DNA from: Puccinia triticina
Lineage: Eukaryota; Basidiomycota; Pucciniomycetes; Pucciniales; Pucciniaceae
Direction of reading: 5' to 3'
NCBI RefSeq assembly: GCF_026914185.1
Contig: NC_070558.1
Span: forward strand, 3,410,001 to 3,474,000
DNA length: 64,000 nt
Part shown: positions 11,689-22,368 of the stretch, one piece after another
How the letters are laid out: each line of letters starts with the position of its first letter
Numbering within the stretch: position 1 is the first letter of the stretch
Position numbers and translations under genes: made by a program
The notes under the pieces: model-generated
The model's database searches: none
What the model saw: only the letters and a program-made list of their open reading frames with translations
What the model was told of the DNA's origin: nothing

Positions 11689-12450
11689 TGTAGGAATACA
11701 GACCAAGTCCACCCGCAGCAACCGCTAAGGAAGCTCGCGCGGATAGCCCGAGGCGCAAGCCCAAGCCCAGCTGCAAAGAAAGGTAAGCCCTTTCGCAGTC
11801 CAGACCCCAGACCCCCAGACCCTAGCCCTAACCATGGAAGCTAACGCCAAAGTATTGCTTGACAATTACAGTAGCGAACCAGACCAGAACCTTATCAGTC
11901 CCAGCCCAAAGACAAGCACAGCACAAGCACAGAACCTTGTACGTCCCAAGAGCAAGCGCCAAGCAGACTTAAACCCTAAGGCTAACTTGAGCGCGTTCCT
12001 TCGTAGAACTCTTGCGGATCAACTTGGACCCAAGAACCAGCCAGATCTACTGGCCAGACTGTTGGAAGCTAATGCTACCCGTAAGTGCAGACACAACAGA
12101 CCAAGAACAAACAAAAGACACAAAAGAAAACTAAAACAGCATCTTAATTGAATGACCAACAGAAACAGACGCATCTCAGGCGTTCAGACAGGATAAGACA
12201 AAGTTACTACGATAACTTGGCTTAGACCCGACTTTTCACCGCACGCACAAACATCAACCGGCAAAGCCTGCGCTAAGCGCACAACTTCCTTTCTCACTCT
12301 CAAGACATAGATCCCGGGCACGTTCTGCCCTGCTTTCAGGTACATGATTGTGCCGCTGTCCCTCTACTCAAATCTCTCTAGTCAGATCACTATACATGTA
12401 CATAGTTATCTAACAAGCAATACAATCTTTCAGTTGCTTGGATTCTTTTA
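11689..12450 (+). repeat. Copia 5' LTR
   Basis: 762 bp beginning TGTAGGAATACAG and ending GATTCTTTTA. It is the partner of 26325-27086. Nine of the 11 differences from the 3' LTR are C/T or G/A changes at CpG sites, eight of them in TCG or CGA, and most decayed states (TG or CA) are in this copy. It contains an ATG-initiated frame (11834-12151) followed by a GTAAGT donor at about 12079. Confidence 0.92.
11834..12151 (+). CDS. LTR-embedded frame or 5' exon, uncertain
   Basis: A frame starting in a good context (ACCATGG) codes for 105 residues, lysine- and asparagine-rich, with no known domain. A GTAAGT donor follows in the frame at about 12079, and several polypyrimidine-CAG acceptors lie before the gag ATG at 12513, so it may be a 5' exon spliced to gag. 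The same frame is present in the 3' LTR (26470-26787) with five amino-acid differences, all caused by CpG changes. It could also be fortuitous. Confidence 0.25.
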   Translation: MEANAKVLLDNYSSEPDQNLISPSPKTSTAQAQNLVRPKSKRQADLNPKANLSAFLRRTLADQLGPKNQPDLLARLLEANATRKCRHNRPRTNKRHKRKLKQHLN

Positions 12451-12464
12451 GATTTACAGTCTCG
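12451..12464 (+). promoter_or_regulatory. Copia primer-binding site, half-tRNA-Tyr type
   Basis: GATTTACAGTCTCG directly follows the LTR. Its complement is the anticodon arm of tRNA-Tyr (CTGTAAA loop), positions 27-40, not the 3' end of a tRNA. The same 14 nt occur inside the tRNA-Tyr-derived tract of the Ty3 element at 15983-15996. Drosophila copia is known to prime with a 5' half-tRNA cut in the anticodon loop, and the same mode is inferred here. Confidence 0.65.
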
Positions 12465-12512
12465 CGACGCTCGAGCGGACCTCTCCACCAACGCAGCTGA
12501 AAGCAGGATAGA

Positions 12513-15122
12513 ATGGCCAACACGCAAAACCAAGGCCCGAGCAGCAGCACTGAACGCACTCCAGCTCCGGCCAAAAGTGACGCGTACAGCCCAGACAAGG
12601 ATCATGTCAACGTCCCCAAATTCGACGGGACCAACTTCCCACTATGGGAAAGGAAAATTAAAATGCATCTCAGACCTCGTCGACTTGAGACCTACATCAA
12701 GGATCCCTTACCAAAAGAACCGGACAATGAAGAACTCCAAGGTGCCCTTCGAACTTGCAGCATCCTAAGCGAAGCGCTCTCCAACGCAATTTTCACCAGC
12801 GTTATCAATCACGAGAACGAGAAGGACCCTTTCTCCATATGGTCAGACATCAAGACCATCTACGCCTCCGACTCACTCCTGTCGGTGTTCCAGGTTTGGA
12901 ACAAATGGCTCGATATCCAATACAACAAAGATCTGAATTCCTATATTGTCAAAATGGAGGAAATTCTTGCCGAGTTCAGCTCCCTCGGTCTCAAGGTTCC
13001 CGACGTTCTGGTTGGTTGCGGTATCGTGGGTAAAATCACCAAGCGGCGACCCATGCTTATGCAGGCCTTATTCACCGATCTGAAGGCGCTGGCAAAACCC
13101 AAGGAGATCATTGCCAAGTTGCGTGACATAGGCCGCCACAAAACGGCAACCAAAAGAAAATTTGTTGAAGACGCCGAATCTTCCTCAACCGCTCTCGCCA
13201 CCGGACCAAGCCGAAAACCCAAGAGGCAAGGAGGACCACATGCCAGCTCCAAAGGACCAATCATCCGGTGCAGCAATGGCAAACACAACCCCAAGGCCAC
13301 CACGCACATTGAGGCTGACTGCTGGACTATCAATCCAAACTCCCGTCCGCCAGATAGGCCTCTCCAGCAGCAAGAACGGCCGCCAAAGAAACAGTGCACT
13401 GCATATCATGCCACCGCTGATGACGAGGACAAAGACGACGAAGAAGACGCCTTACACACCGCAATAGCCAAGCCGTCATTCATGTACAACACCTCAGTCG
13501 ATGGCGCAGCGCTATCCACGGTGCTAGACTCAGGAGCGAGCAACCACATGCTCAACTCCTTGGATTATTTTTCGACCACCATCCCGGTTCACATCAACAT
13601 TGTCACTGGAAGCGGCAAATCAGAAATGACCGCAGTAGCTAGGGGAACAGCCCATCTTCGCCTGTCCTCGGGCCAGGTCTTGACTCTCCCTGAAGCCCTT
13701 TACGTCCCCAAGCTATCAAGAAACCTTATCTCCCTGGTCCAACTCATGGACCGCCGAGTGATCATCAGCCAAAACGGCGGCGCTTTCGAAGTGAAACTTG
13801 ATGACTCCAACCCGTTCCCAGTATCCGTCGCTAACGACCTGCTCGAGATACCAGACGCACGCCTCGGCGCCAGCCCCGAGACTAGCCTATCCACGGTGGC
13901 TGTGACTAACCTCTCAGACTTCCAGAAATGGCACAATAGACTGGGCCACGCAAGCTCCGGTTGTATTGCTCAGGCCACTCAAGAGAAATTTGATCTCACA
14001 AAGACGCATGCCTGCGCTGCCTGCATGCAGGGGAAGCTCACTCGTCTCCCATGCACGGGTACGTTCAAGGAGGCCGACGCGCCACTCAGCGTAGTCCACG
14101 GCGACCTGGTCGGGCCAATCTCACCTCCGACAAACGGAGGAGCCCGCTACTTTCTGACCTTGGTTGACCAATACACCGGCTACATCCACACGGTCATACT
14201 TAAGGACAAAGGAAAAGCCACGCGAGCCATACTCGAGTTCAAGGCGTTCTTTGAGAAACAAACCAGTCAAAACCTCAAGAAGATCATCACCGATGGAGGC
14301 GGTGAATTCGTGAATGGAACCCTGGGCGAGTACCTCAAGACGGAGGGCATCCAGCACAACGTTGCTCCTCCCTACACGCCCCAAAACAATGGGCTCGCCG
14401 AACAAGCGAACAGGACGATCATTGATATGACAAGATGTCTGCTCATGCAAGCCAATCTGGCTCCCGAATGGTGGGCAGAGGCAGTACAAGCAGCAACCGC
14501 CACAACTAACTGCCTCCCCTCATTGGCAAAAAGCAAAATCTCACCTCTGGAGCTCCTCTTCAAAGCAAAACCGGATATCAACTTCTTCCGACCTTTCGTT
14601 TGTCGAGTCTGGATTGTCAAACCCAAGCAGAAGCGAGAGACCAAGTTCGGTTCCATATCATGGGAGGGTTTCTTGCTTGGATACACGAACGATTACTCAT
14701 CCTACCGAGTTTACCGCTTTGAAGATAGATCCATCATCACCGCCAAGCACGTTCATTTTGATGAGGCTAACTTCCCTGACTGCCCAGCGTTGAAAAAAAG
14801 CTATGTGGCCCTCGGGCCAAACAAGATGCCTAGCTTTAACTCCTCGGATCCCCTCCCCTTCAGCGAAGACGACCTACCGAATGATGGACAACCTGACCCG
14901 CAGGCGCAAGCAGAGCTAGACCTAGAGGAACAAGACATCTCCCGAATCCTCCAGGACATTCGCTCCCGTAGCCCATCTGCTCAGCAGCCCCCGCAAACTT
15001 CCCCAGTCCCGCTGCCGCCCCAACCAGCACTCCCTGCTCCTCAGCCACACAGTCCACAGCTCCCCCAACAGGCAGGGAGGAGATACGCATGGACCTCGGC
15101 TCCGCCGCCAAAGGAAATCTCT
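12513..15122 (+). pseudogene. Copia Gag-protease-integrase part of the polyprotein
   Basis: The frame begins at the ATG at 12513. It has a Gag region of the UBN2/retrotran_gag type (KFDGTNFPLWERKI, residue about 35), a Cys/His motif resembling a modified knuckle (CSNGKHNPKATTHIEADC), an aspartic protease (LDSGASNHM), a GAG-pre-integrase zinc region (WHNRLGHAS...CAACMQGK) and an integrase core with D (HGDLVGP), D (TDGGGEF) and E (NNGLAEQAN). A proline-rich linker follows and then the Ty3-A insertion. No nonsense codon occurs up to the insertion; residues read past 15127 belong to the inserted LTR. The remaining half is at 23374-26312. Confidence 0.9.
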
Positions 15123-15127
15123 AGCGG

Positions 15128-15944
15128 TGTGGTGGACAATCTCGTACACGCGGAGGCTCAAGCTTTTTGCCGCGCATGGCGCGCGCCGGAGGACGTCAAG
15201 AGTCAAGACATCAAGGCCTCAAGTTCCCAGCCCTCAAGGCTTCCTCAAGATTCAGTGGCGCGGCGTGGCGCGCATCCTCAAGGCGTTTCAGGTTTTTCCT
15301 TCCTCCTTTCTTTTCTTTGTTTCTGTGTTAGTGGTTTGGTTTTCCTGTTAATTTTCTTTTCATCAAGTGTTGTCATTTTTCTTTTTCATTCTGCGCGCGT
15401 TGGTTAGGGTTTTGGATGAGAAGGGTTGGTTTTTGTTGTTTGTTTTGTGTTCTTTTTTTTTGTTTTGTTTCTGTTTCTTGTCTTGATGTAGCGCGCGCAT
15501 GCGCGCTAGGTTGTGATGAGATGTCTGCTACATGTCACCAACTCCAAGGTTTGAGTTCAGTTTGAACTCAGGCTTTGGAGCGGCATGGACCTACTCTGAA
15601 CCATAATTTTCAGTCTCTCCATCAAAATCAAAGTTATATACGTCTTGGCAAGCTGTTTGCCCGAAGTTTCTCCTCCTTTTAAGTTCATTACCCCGCAAAC
15701 GCCGATCTTCCTCATCTTCTGGTATAGATCACACTTCCGCCGGCAGTATCCCCGGTTTTCTCTCAAAACAAAATCCGCCGACGCGCATCTCCAGCCGTCG
15801 TAAAATCATCCCCCCCCCAACGCTACACTACTCACCGCGCTCCTTTTTTGGCCAATCACCCCGGAGGGCATACACATCTCAGGTTCTTTTCTTTCTTTCC
15901 CCTCCCCAAACTGCTGCCGGCCTAGCACCGGCCAGAGTTCCTCA
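15128..15944 (+). repeat. Ty3-A 5' LTR
   Basis: 817 bp starting TGTGGTGGACAATC and ending GAGTTCCTCA. It contains a T-rich promoter-like tract and a GCGCGCGCATGCGCGC palindrome near 15493. It is virtually identical to 22558-23374. Confidence 0.95.
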
Positions 15945-15946
15945 TT

Positions 15947-15996
15947 TGGTCCCCCGAGCCGGGATCGAACCAGCGACCTCAAGATTTACAGTCTCG
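15947..15996 (+). promoter_or_regulatory. Extended primer-binding site: 50-nt copy of the tRNA-Tyr 3' part
   Basis: It starts TGGTCCCCCGAGCC two bases after the LTR. The reverse complement folds exactly as tRNA positions 27-76: anticodon stem, CTGTAAA loop (anticodon GUA), 5-nt variable loop, T stem and loop (TTCGATC), acceptor strand, discriminator A and CCA (5+7+5+5+5+7+5+7+1+3 nt = 50). A primer-binding site needs only about 18 nt. The added CCA and the absence of an intron show it derives from mature tRNA, not from a tRNA gene. Confidence 0.85.
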
Positions 15997-16095
15997 CCGA
16001 TTTGGACGGTTTCGAGACGCTTGGCGGTCTTTGTTTTCATTTAAAGTTTTTCTGTTTTTTTTTAGGGTTCAGCGGCGAGGGCAAAGGGATTAGAA

Positions 16096-16202
16096 GTAAG
16101 TCCCTCCAATTGTGCACCTCCCGGGCTTCTATCTACATTCGTCGAAAGCATTACGTTGCCACTGCCGTGAGCCTCTTGATTTCGCTTCGCGTTCCGTTTC
16201 AG
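16096..16202 (+). repeat. Intron-like cassette 1 (leader)
   Basis: 107 nt starting GTAAGT and ending TTTCAG. It shares with cassettes 2-4 the blocks CCAATTGTGCACCTCC, a GAAA..TTAC region, GCCAC and GTGAGC. It lies immediately upstream of the gag ATG. It could be a leader intron or a cis-acting RNA element. Confidence 0.75.
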
Positions 16203-16227
16203 ATCATCAAGCAAATCGATTAGCGCA

Positions 16228-18369
16228 ATGGCGGACCCAGTGGCCGGAACGTCCGAAGGTCGGATGGTTAAGATTAAGCCGCAGGACAAGTCCTTAGGTT
16301 TTGATGGTACCAACGTGGAGCGGTTCTTGGCCGACTATCAATTGGCAGCCAGGATCAATGGAGCGTCTGAGTTTGATATGGCTCAGCAAGTGCGCTTTTT
16401 TCTTCGCACGGCTGAGGTCAAGGATGTTGTCGAGACCCTGGATGGATTCGACCACCCGAGCTGGACCTCTCTCAAGGCCGCTATGCTTTCGCACTGGGGC
16501 AAGATAGATACGGCCCGCTTTACAACGAGGGACTTGGAAGATCTAGTTCAAGGATGGAAGGATAAGGGTGGCATCAGATCGGTCGTCGATTTTCAAGAAT
16601 TTCGCAAGGCGTGGCAGCCTATTCAATTGTACCTCCTTCGTAAGGATCACATCGACTCTGTCGAGGAGATCAAGCGGCTGTATTATCAATCCTTTTTGCT
16701 AGGTCTTCAGGAGAGGATCCGGGAGCAGCTAATCAGAGACAAGACTATGATTACCACCCAGGATAACCAATTTAAGTTGCCGACGTTTGATGTCCTGAAG
16801 AAGGCCGTGGAGGAAGTGATGAAGAATCAGACGGCACTTACTTTCGAAGGATCTCGCGTCGAGGTCCCGGTCCAGTCTGGCCAATTCAAGCAAGCGAACG
16901 ACGTGATGCAGAAGATGGAGACCAATCGTCGTCCCAAGGAGGACCCAAGTCAGGCAAGGGCACCGGCGACGGTGGATGAGATCGAACGGATGTTGCAGTT
17001 GTTCGAGCAACGCTTGGAGCAGAAGTTCGCCAACCAGGCGCGACCATCGACGCCGCGAGGACCTATGGTGTGTTATTACTGCCATAGGGAGGGGCACGGT
17101 TTGGGGCGATGCGCAGAGCTGCAGAAGGACAAGGAGGCGAGGCTTGTGGAGCAAAGGGGTGGTAGTTTTTTTTTACCTAATGGAGCCCTCATCCCTATCG
17201 ACAACTCTCGACCTATTCGGCATGTAGTCGCATCCTACCAGCCCAAAGCGGCGATGGGTAACGCTGAGGAGCCTGAGCTACGTGCGACGTGTGGATCTTT
17301 GGACCCTTGGCAGCCACCAACCATCTCGTCTCAGTCTTTCTCTGGATCATACCAGTCAGACCCGGCACGAAAGAAGCACGAGCCTCCGAAACCCTTCAAG
17401 GCTCCTGTGGTACCGCCTTCAGTCGTGAGGAAGCCAGCGCGAAGGACGACAACGCCTAAGAACGGGTCGGACACGGAGGATATGGGTGCGGAACCGGAAC
17501 TGTTTGATCGTATTCCAGTGACGCCTTGTAAGTCTGGTTCGGAAGAAGAATTGACGAAGGAGAGTTCAGCCGAGACAGTAGCGCGCAAGTCTACATCCCC
17601 GTCCCCTAAGGTGCGCTTTGAGCGCGGTATCGCCAAGGATCACCCCAACGCGGTCGACGGAATGCTTAAGAAGATGTTCGATCTTTCGGTGCTGAACGTT
17701 ACGGTATCCGAATTGTTGGCGGTGGCGCCGGCGGTGGCGGAAGGGATGAAGAAATGGGTATCTCGGAGGCGTGTCGAGGTTGGAGCGGACGAGATGCATG
17801 TGTCTTCTGGGACTTTGGCGGAGGATTCCGAGGGCGATGGTCAGATCAGTGGCATGAGACTTTATTCCTGTCCATTGGGCCACATGCCGTGCTTCATAGG
17901 TGACGAGGAGGGTCTCTCCCATCCGTTGATTGATTCTGGGTCTCAGTTGAATCTGATATTGGATTCTATGGCCAACAAGCTTAATATTAGCCCTCGAGTG
18001 AATTTTAGCTCAGCTGTTTACGGTATCGGCAATCAAGCCTGCGAACTGGTGGGCGTAGCTGAAGATGTCCCAATTCGAGTGGGCAAGACCATCATCGGTT
18101 CGTGTCACTTCTGGATCACTCGAATGGACGGCCCAGTCATTTTTGGGTGCCCTTTTCTTATGGACTTCAACGCCACCTTGAATTTCGACGGGCGGGTAGG
18201 AGAGCGCATTCTGCTTCCCGATTCGTCGGGTCGTAGGATCGAGATTTCTTTGTCTTCTGTCGACACAGGGCGCTGGGAGCGCGAATTTCCCGGCCATGGG
18301 AGGAAGGCGGTGCTGTCTCACAAGGGGAAGGCGCGAGATGATCCGGTGGAGGGTCGGCATTTTTTGTAG
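16228..18369 (+). CDS. Ty3-A Gag-protease
   Basis: An uninterrupted 713-residue frame from the ATG at 16228. It has an N-terminal capsid-like region (FDGTNVERFLADYQLAAR), a helical middle, a CCHC knuckle (CYYCHREGHGLGRC, from Cys282), a charged linker, and a retropepsin-like domain with the catalytic motif DSGS (Asp569) and an ILPDSSGR-type C-terminal segment. It would form the virus-like particle and cleave the polyproteins. Pol lies in another frame about 1 kb downstream, so its expression needs splicing, frameshifting or reinitiation. Codon use is CpG-rich, unlike the related element at 61885-63906. Confidence 0.9.
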   Translation: MADPVAGTSEGRMVKIKPQDKSLGFDGTNVERFLADYQLAARINGASEFDMAQQVRFFLRTAEVKDVVETLDGFDHPSWTSLKAAMLSHWGKIDTARFTTRDLEDLVQGWKDKGGIRSVVDFQEFRKAWQPIQLYLLRKDHIDSVEEIKRLYYQSFLLGLQERIREQLIRDKTMITTQDNQFKLPTFDVLKKAVEEVMKNQTALTFEGSRVEVPVQSGQFKQANDVMQKMETNRRPKEDPSQARAPATVDEIERMLQLFEQRLEQKFANQARPSTPRGPMVCYYCHREGHGLGRCAELQKDKEARLVEQRGGSFFLPNGALIPIDNSRPIRHVVASYQPKAAMGNAEEPELRATCGSLDPWQPPTISSQSFSGSYQSDPARKKHEPPKPFKAPVVPPSVVRKPARRTTTPKNGSDTEDMGAEPELFDRIPVTPCKSGSEEELTKESSAETVARKSTSPSPKVRFERGIAKDHPNAVDGMLKKMFDLSVLNVTVSELLAVAPAVAEGMKKWVSRRRVEVGADEMHVSSGTLAEDSEGDGQISGMRLYSCPLGHMPCFIGDEEGLSHPLIDSGSQLNLILDSMANKLNISPRVNFSSAVYGIGNQACELVGVAEDVPIRVGKTIIGSCHFWITRMDGPVIFGCPFLMDFNATLNFDGRVGERILLPDSSGRRIEISLSSVDTGRWEREFPGHGRKAVLSHKGKARDDPVEGRHFL

Positions 18370-18709
18370 AATCGGTTGATTCAGGGAGCGGCAGATTCAA
18401 TATAGAGTCTCACGATCTAGCCGCGGAATCAACTGTGTATTCGGAGACTCAAGGGCGCTATCTCGTTTTTCCCCTTTCGCTTCATTGTCATCAAGAAAAT
18501 CAACAGTCAAAATCCAAAAAACATTCGAAAAATACTCAAAACTCAGTAAAACATTTCCTTTGGTCAATTCGGATCCTCCTGTCATCTCTCAACAGTTTTC
18601 TCAGGTTTCTCGCAAGTCTTTTCAAGTGTGTGGATATCTCGGCAAGGGTCTAGCGGTGAAGGTTGGAAAGGAGGAAAACGGGTGCGCGCGGAGGCAGGGA
18701 GAAGCAGAA

Positions 18710-18821
18710 GTAAGTTCTTCCCAATCGTGCACCTCCAGGCTTGATGCTCTGAAGTTGTCCAAAACATTACCTGCCACATATGTGAGCCCTTCTGTCGAAT
18801 CTCCGTGGCTTTCTATCCCAG
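18710..18821 (+). repeat. Intron-like cassette 2 (gag-pol interval)
   Basis: 112 nt, GTAAGT...CCCAG, homologous to cassettes 1, 3 and 4 (TCGTGCACCTCC, AAAACATTACCTGCCAC, TGTGAGC). It is read through in the pol frame as VSSSQSCTS..., the same phase as cassette 3. Precise excision would shift the pol frame. Confidence 0.75.
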
Positions 18822-18845
18822 GTGGTCCTCCAATCTATCAAACAC

Positions 18846-19034
18846 GCCTCCGCGAGGAGGGAAAAATAGCGCCAACGTCAGTTCTTACTCATCTCCGTAA
18901 TGAGAATAAACTAGATACGTCTCATGACGTTCTCCGCAACGAGATTAATCTAGCTATACTCCGCGATGAGTCTAAACTCCCAAGCCTCCGCGACGAGGTA
19001 AAACTAAAGATCCTCTGCGATGAGGTGAAACTAG
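18846..19034 (+). repeat. Tandem repeat coding LRDExKL
   Basis: Five to six diverged units of 24-36 bp based on CTCCGCGAYGAGnnnAAACT, translating in the pol frame as LRNENKL, LRNEINL, LRDESKL, LRDEVKL and LCDEVKL. Located between cassettes 2 and 3. A charged repeat of unknown function. Confidence 0.75.
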
Positions 19035-19105
19035 CGGTATATTGGTTGGCGGCGGAAGGAGGATTTGTGTATTTTGGAATGACGGGGGAATTGGGAGAAC
19101 CAAAA

Positions 19106-19217
19106 GTAAGTTCCTCCCAATTGTGCACCTCCGGGCAAGATGCCACATCGTTGTTGAAAACCCTACCTCGGGCCACACTTGTGAGCAGAACGCCGGTGTT
19201 TCTTTCCACTCTCGCAG
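19106..19217 (+). repeat. Intron-like cassette 3 (pol N-terminus)
   Basis: 112 nt, GTAAGTTCC...CTCGCAG, with the shared blocks CCAATTGTGCACCTCC, GAAAACCCTAC, GCCAC and TTGTGAGC. It is the same length as cassette 2 and read in the same phase (VSSSQLCTS). It lies just before the start of the conserved pol region. Confidence 0.75.
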
Positions 19218-22200
19218 AGAAGGCCGCTTTTGAAGATCTCGTCGAGCACCGGACATGGCGCCTGTTGGAATGCGGCCTTGGTTTGCGGGCTCAAATAGCA
19301 CTTGCGGAATCCTGGCGCGGTGGAGCTTTTTTGCCCTTTGCGGCAAAATACAAACCGGTGGCGAGGAAGATCAAGCCGGTGAATCAGCCCATGCCTCAGA
19401 ATCTCAACCCCCCTCTGCGTCGTCTGTCTCTATCTCGTGACCCGTATTGCGGCCTCTCCAGATCATTAACGGGACCCTTTGCGCCACAAGGTCGAGTGAC
19501 TGAAGATCGGCTTTCCGTAGTAAACTTTGGTCCTGCGGGGTGGTTGTGGTCAGATGAGCTGAATCTCATCAAAAACGTGTTGGCTGAACGCAACCGGTCC
19601 ATAGCGTTCACGGAGCAAGAGCGCGGCCTGTTGAAGGAGTCGTACGGAATGCCTTATATTATACCGGTTGTTGAACATGAGCCGTGGCAGAAAAAGAAAA
19701 TCCCGATTCCGGCGGCCAAGCTCGAGGAGTTCATCCGAGTGGTCCGCGAGCGAGTAGATACGGGACTATACAAACAGTCAACGTCGAGTTACACCTCCCC
19801 GGTCTTTTGTGTCCTCAAGAGTAACGGCAAGATTTGAGTCGTCCACGATTTGCAGCCTTTGAATAAGGTGACGATTAAAGACGCGGGTGTTCCGCCTGCT
19901 ACGGAGGAGTTTGTTGAGTCTTTCGCCGGTCGAACATGTTACAGTTTGGGCGATATTATGGGCGGCTACGACGAGCGTGCTCTGGACCCCATATCTCGTC
20001 CACTTACAACCTTTGACACGCCGCTTGGACGTTTCCAGCTCACACGTTTACCGCAGGGAGCGACAAATTCCGTTGCGGTATACCAGGCGCAAATGGTCTG
20101 GATACTACAGGATGAGATCCCTGATCATGCGGGAATATTTATCAATGATGGGGGCATTAAGGGCCCGGCTTCTGACTACGGGAATGAGACGCTTACGTGG
20201 CACCCTGGGATCCGGCGCTTTATCTGGGAATATGCGACTACCCTCGAGAGGGTTCTCTTCCGCATCAAAGAATCCTGTCTGACCGTGTCTGCCTCCAAAT
20301 TGGCTGCTTGCGTTCCGGCACTTGAGATTGTGGGGCATGTCGTGTGCAAGGAAGGGCGGAAGATGGCCAAAAGTAAAGTAAACAAGATTTTATCTTGGCC
20401 AACTCCTATGAACCCTACTGAAGTTCGCGGATTTCTGGGTGTCGTGGTCTACGTGCGCATTTTTATCCCCGCGCTGTCCAAGATTTGTCTTCCGCTGCGA
20501 CGCTTAACTCGGAAGGACTCCGAATGGAACTGGACCGCTGAATGCACGGCCGCGTTTCAGAAGCTCAAGACAATCGTTGATCAGGACATTGTGCTAGTGA
20601 AGATCGATTACGGCCCGGAGGCGGGCAAGATCAAGCTCGCGGTAGATTCCAGTTTCCATGCGGCGGGAGCGGTCCTTACGCAGGAGGATCAGATGGGTTT
20701 GGATCGTCCGGCACTTTACGAATCTCTATTGTTCTCTGACGTCGAATCTCGGTATTCGCAACCAAAACTCGAGTTATGCGGTGTGGCCCGGGTCTTAAAG
20801 AAGCTGCAGACCGTCCTTTGGGGCCAGCACTTTGAGCTTCAAGTGGATGCGCACTCCCTGATCGAGATGATCAATGCCCCGAGTCTTCCCAACGCGCCTA
20901 TGACGCGTTGGGTTGCGTTTATTCAGTTGTTTTCGTTCGACATCGTGCACCGGCCTGGAAAGACGTTTACCATGCCTGACGGACTCTCACGCCGCCCGCA
21001 GGGGGATGACGAATCTGACCCTCCTTCAGACTTTGACGAGGATGAGTCGCACATCAAGCCGCGGCATTCTTACACGCTAAGCGCGGAAGACTCTTACAAT
21101 GGCTTTCAACAAGGGTACTGGCGCGACTTGGAGCGTTTCTTGGCGACCTTACTTAAGCCGGTAGGGATGGATACGAAGGAGTTCCGAGCAATGAAGCGGC
21201 GATCGGTGGATTTCTTTCTGCAATCGGGACGCCTCATGAAGAGAGGAAGTCCCCTACCTCGAATAGTGGTCACAATGCCGACGAAGCAGCGCGAGATTCT
21301 TACGAAGCTTCATGAGGACTTGGGACACCGTGGCTCAACGGAAACTTATCGACGCGTGTCTGAACGCTTTTGGTGGCCGTCCCTGAAGGAGGCGGTGGCG
21401 AGATGGTGTCGGAGTTGCGAGGCGTGTCAAAAGAAAGACCTTCGCCGCCCGCAGGAGTTGCGTTATCCGACGGGCGAAGCAACAGTTTTCGGGCGGGTAG
21501 CTCTAGACGCTGTGCATCTGAAAGCTGGCGGCGCGAAGTACCTAATTGTAGCAAGGGACGACTTCTCGGGCTGGGTTGAAGCCAAGATCCTCAATAAATT
21601 GACGTCGGAGGCCGTGGCTGCCTTTTTGCAGGAACATTGGACCATGCGCTACGGTCTGGCGCAAGCTTATTCTACTGATGGCGGCTCTGAATTCGGCGGC
21701 GCGTTGGCGGCCATGCTGCGAGCTCTACCCGGTCAGCATCGCGTGTCTACGCCTTACTACCCTGAAGGTCAAGGTATGGTGGAACGCGGCCATGGTCCCC
21801 TCAAGGCGGCTCTAGTGAAGATGGCGGGCGAAAGCGGCAAGAATTGTCGCAAATTCTTGCCTTTGGTGTTGTTTGCTGACCGAATTTCAACAAAACGGAC
21901 CACGGGCTATTCGCCCTATGAACTTGTTTTCGGCCAGCGGGCCGTGCTTCCTTTGGACCTGGAGATCGAATCTTATTTAGGCGTGGACTGGGACTCGGTC
22001 AAGACTACCGCGGATCTGTTGGCCGCGCGCTCCCTGCAATTGGAGCGAAGCAAAGAGACCCGCGGCGCCGCCTATAGGAAAATGATGGATGCTAGGGGTG
22101 ATTCGGTCCGGTACTGGGAGGAGAAGCAAGGCTCAAAGATTCGCGAACCACTCAAGCCCGGCAATCAGGTCCTCGCCTACAACCGCTCACTGGAAGTGCA

Positions 22201-22368
22201 GTGGGGCCAGTTGTTTGCGCATCGGTGGAACGGCCCGTATCGCGTCGTGGAGCAGGTTCAAGGCGGTTCTTATGTCTTGGCGGAACTGGACGGCATGGAG
22301 CTCAAGCGCCGCTTCGCCGCGGATCAAGTGAAGAGGTTCTTTTCCCGGGAGGACGTTGCTGACCACAA

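Noticed and set aside
11810..11834. Telomere-like CCCTAGCCCTAACC in the copia LTR
   Set aside because: Only two imperfect units, present in both LTRs as ordinary LTR sequence.
15947..15996. A tRNA gene on the minus strand (tRNA-Tyr 3' part)
   Set aside because: Only positions 27-76 are present, the CCA is encoded, no acceptor 5' strand or D-arm follows, and it sits exactly at the primer-binding position after an LTR.
18710..19217. Simple constitutive introns 2 and 3 in Ty3-A pol
   Set aside because: Removing either 112-nt segment shifts the pol frame, and the exon between them then has early stops, whereas the unspliced frame is open throughout; if spliced, it must be alternative.
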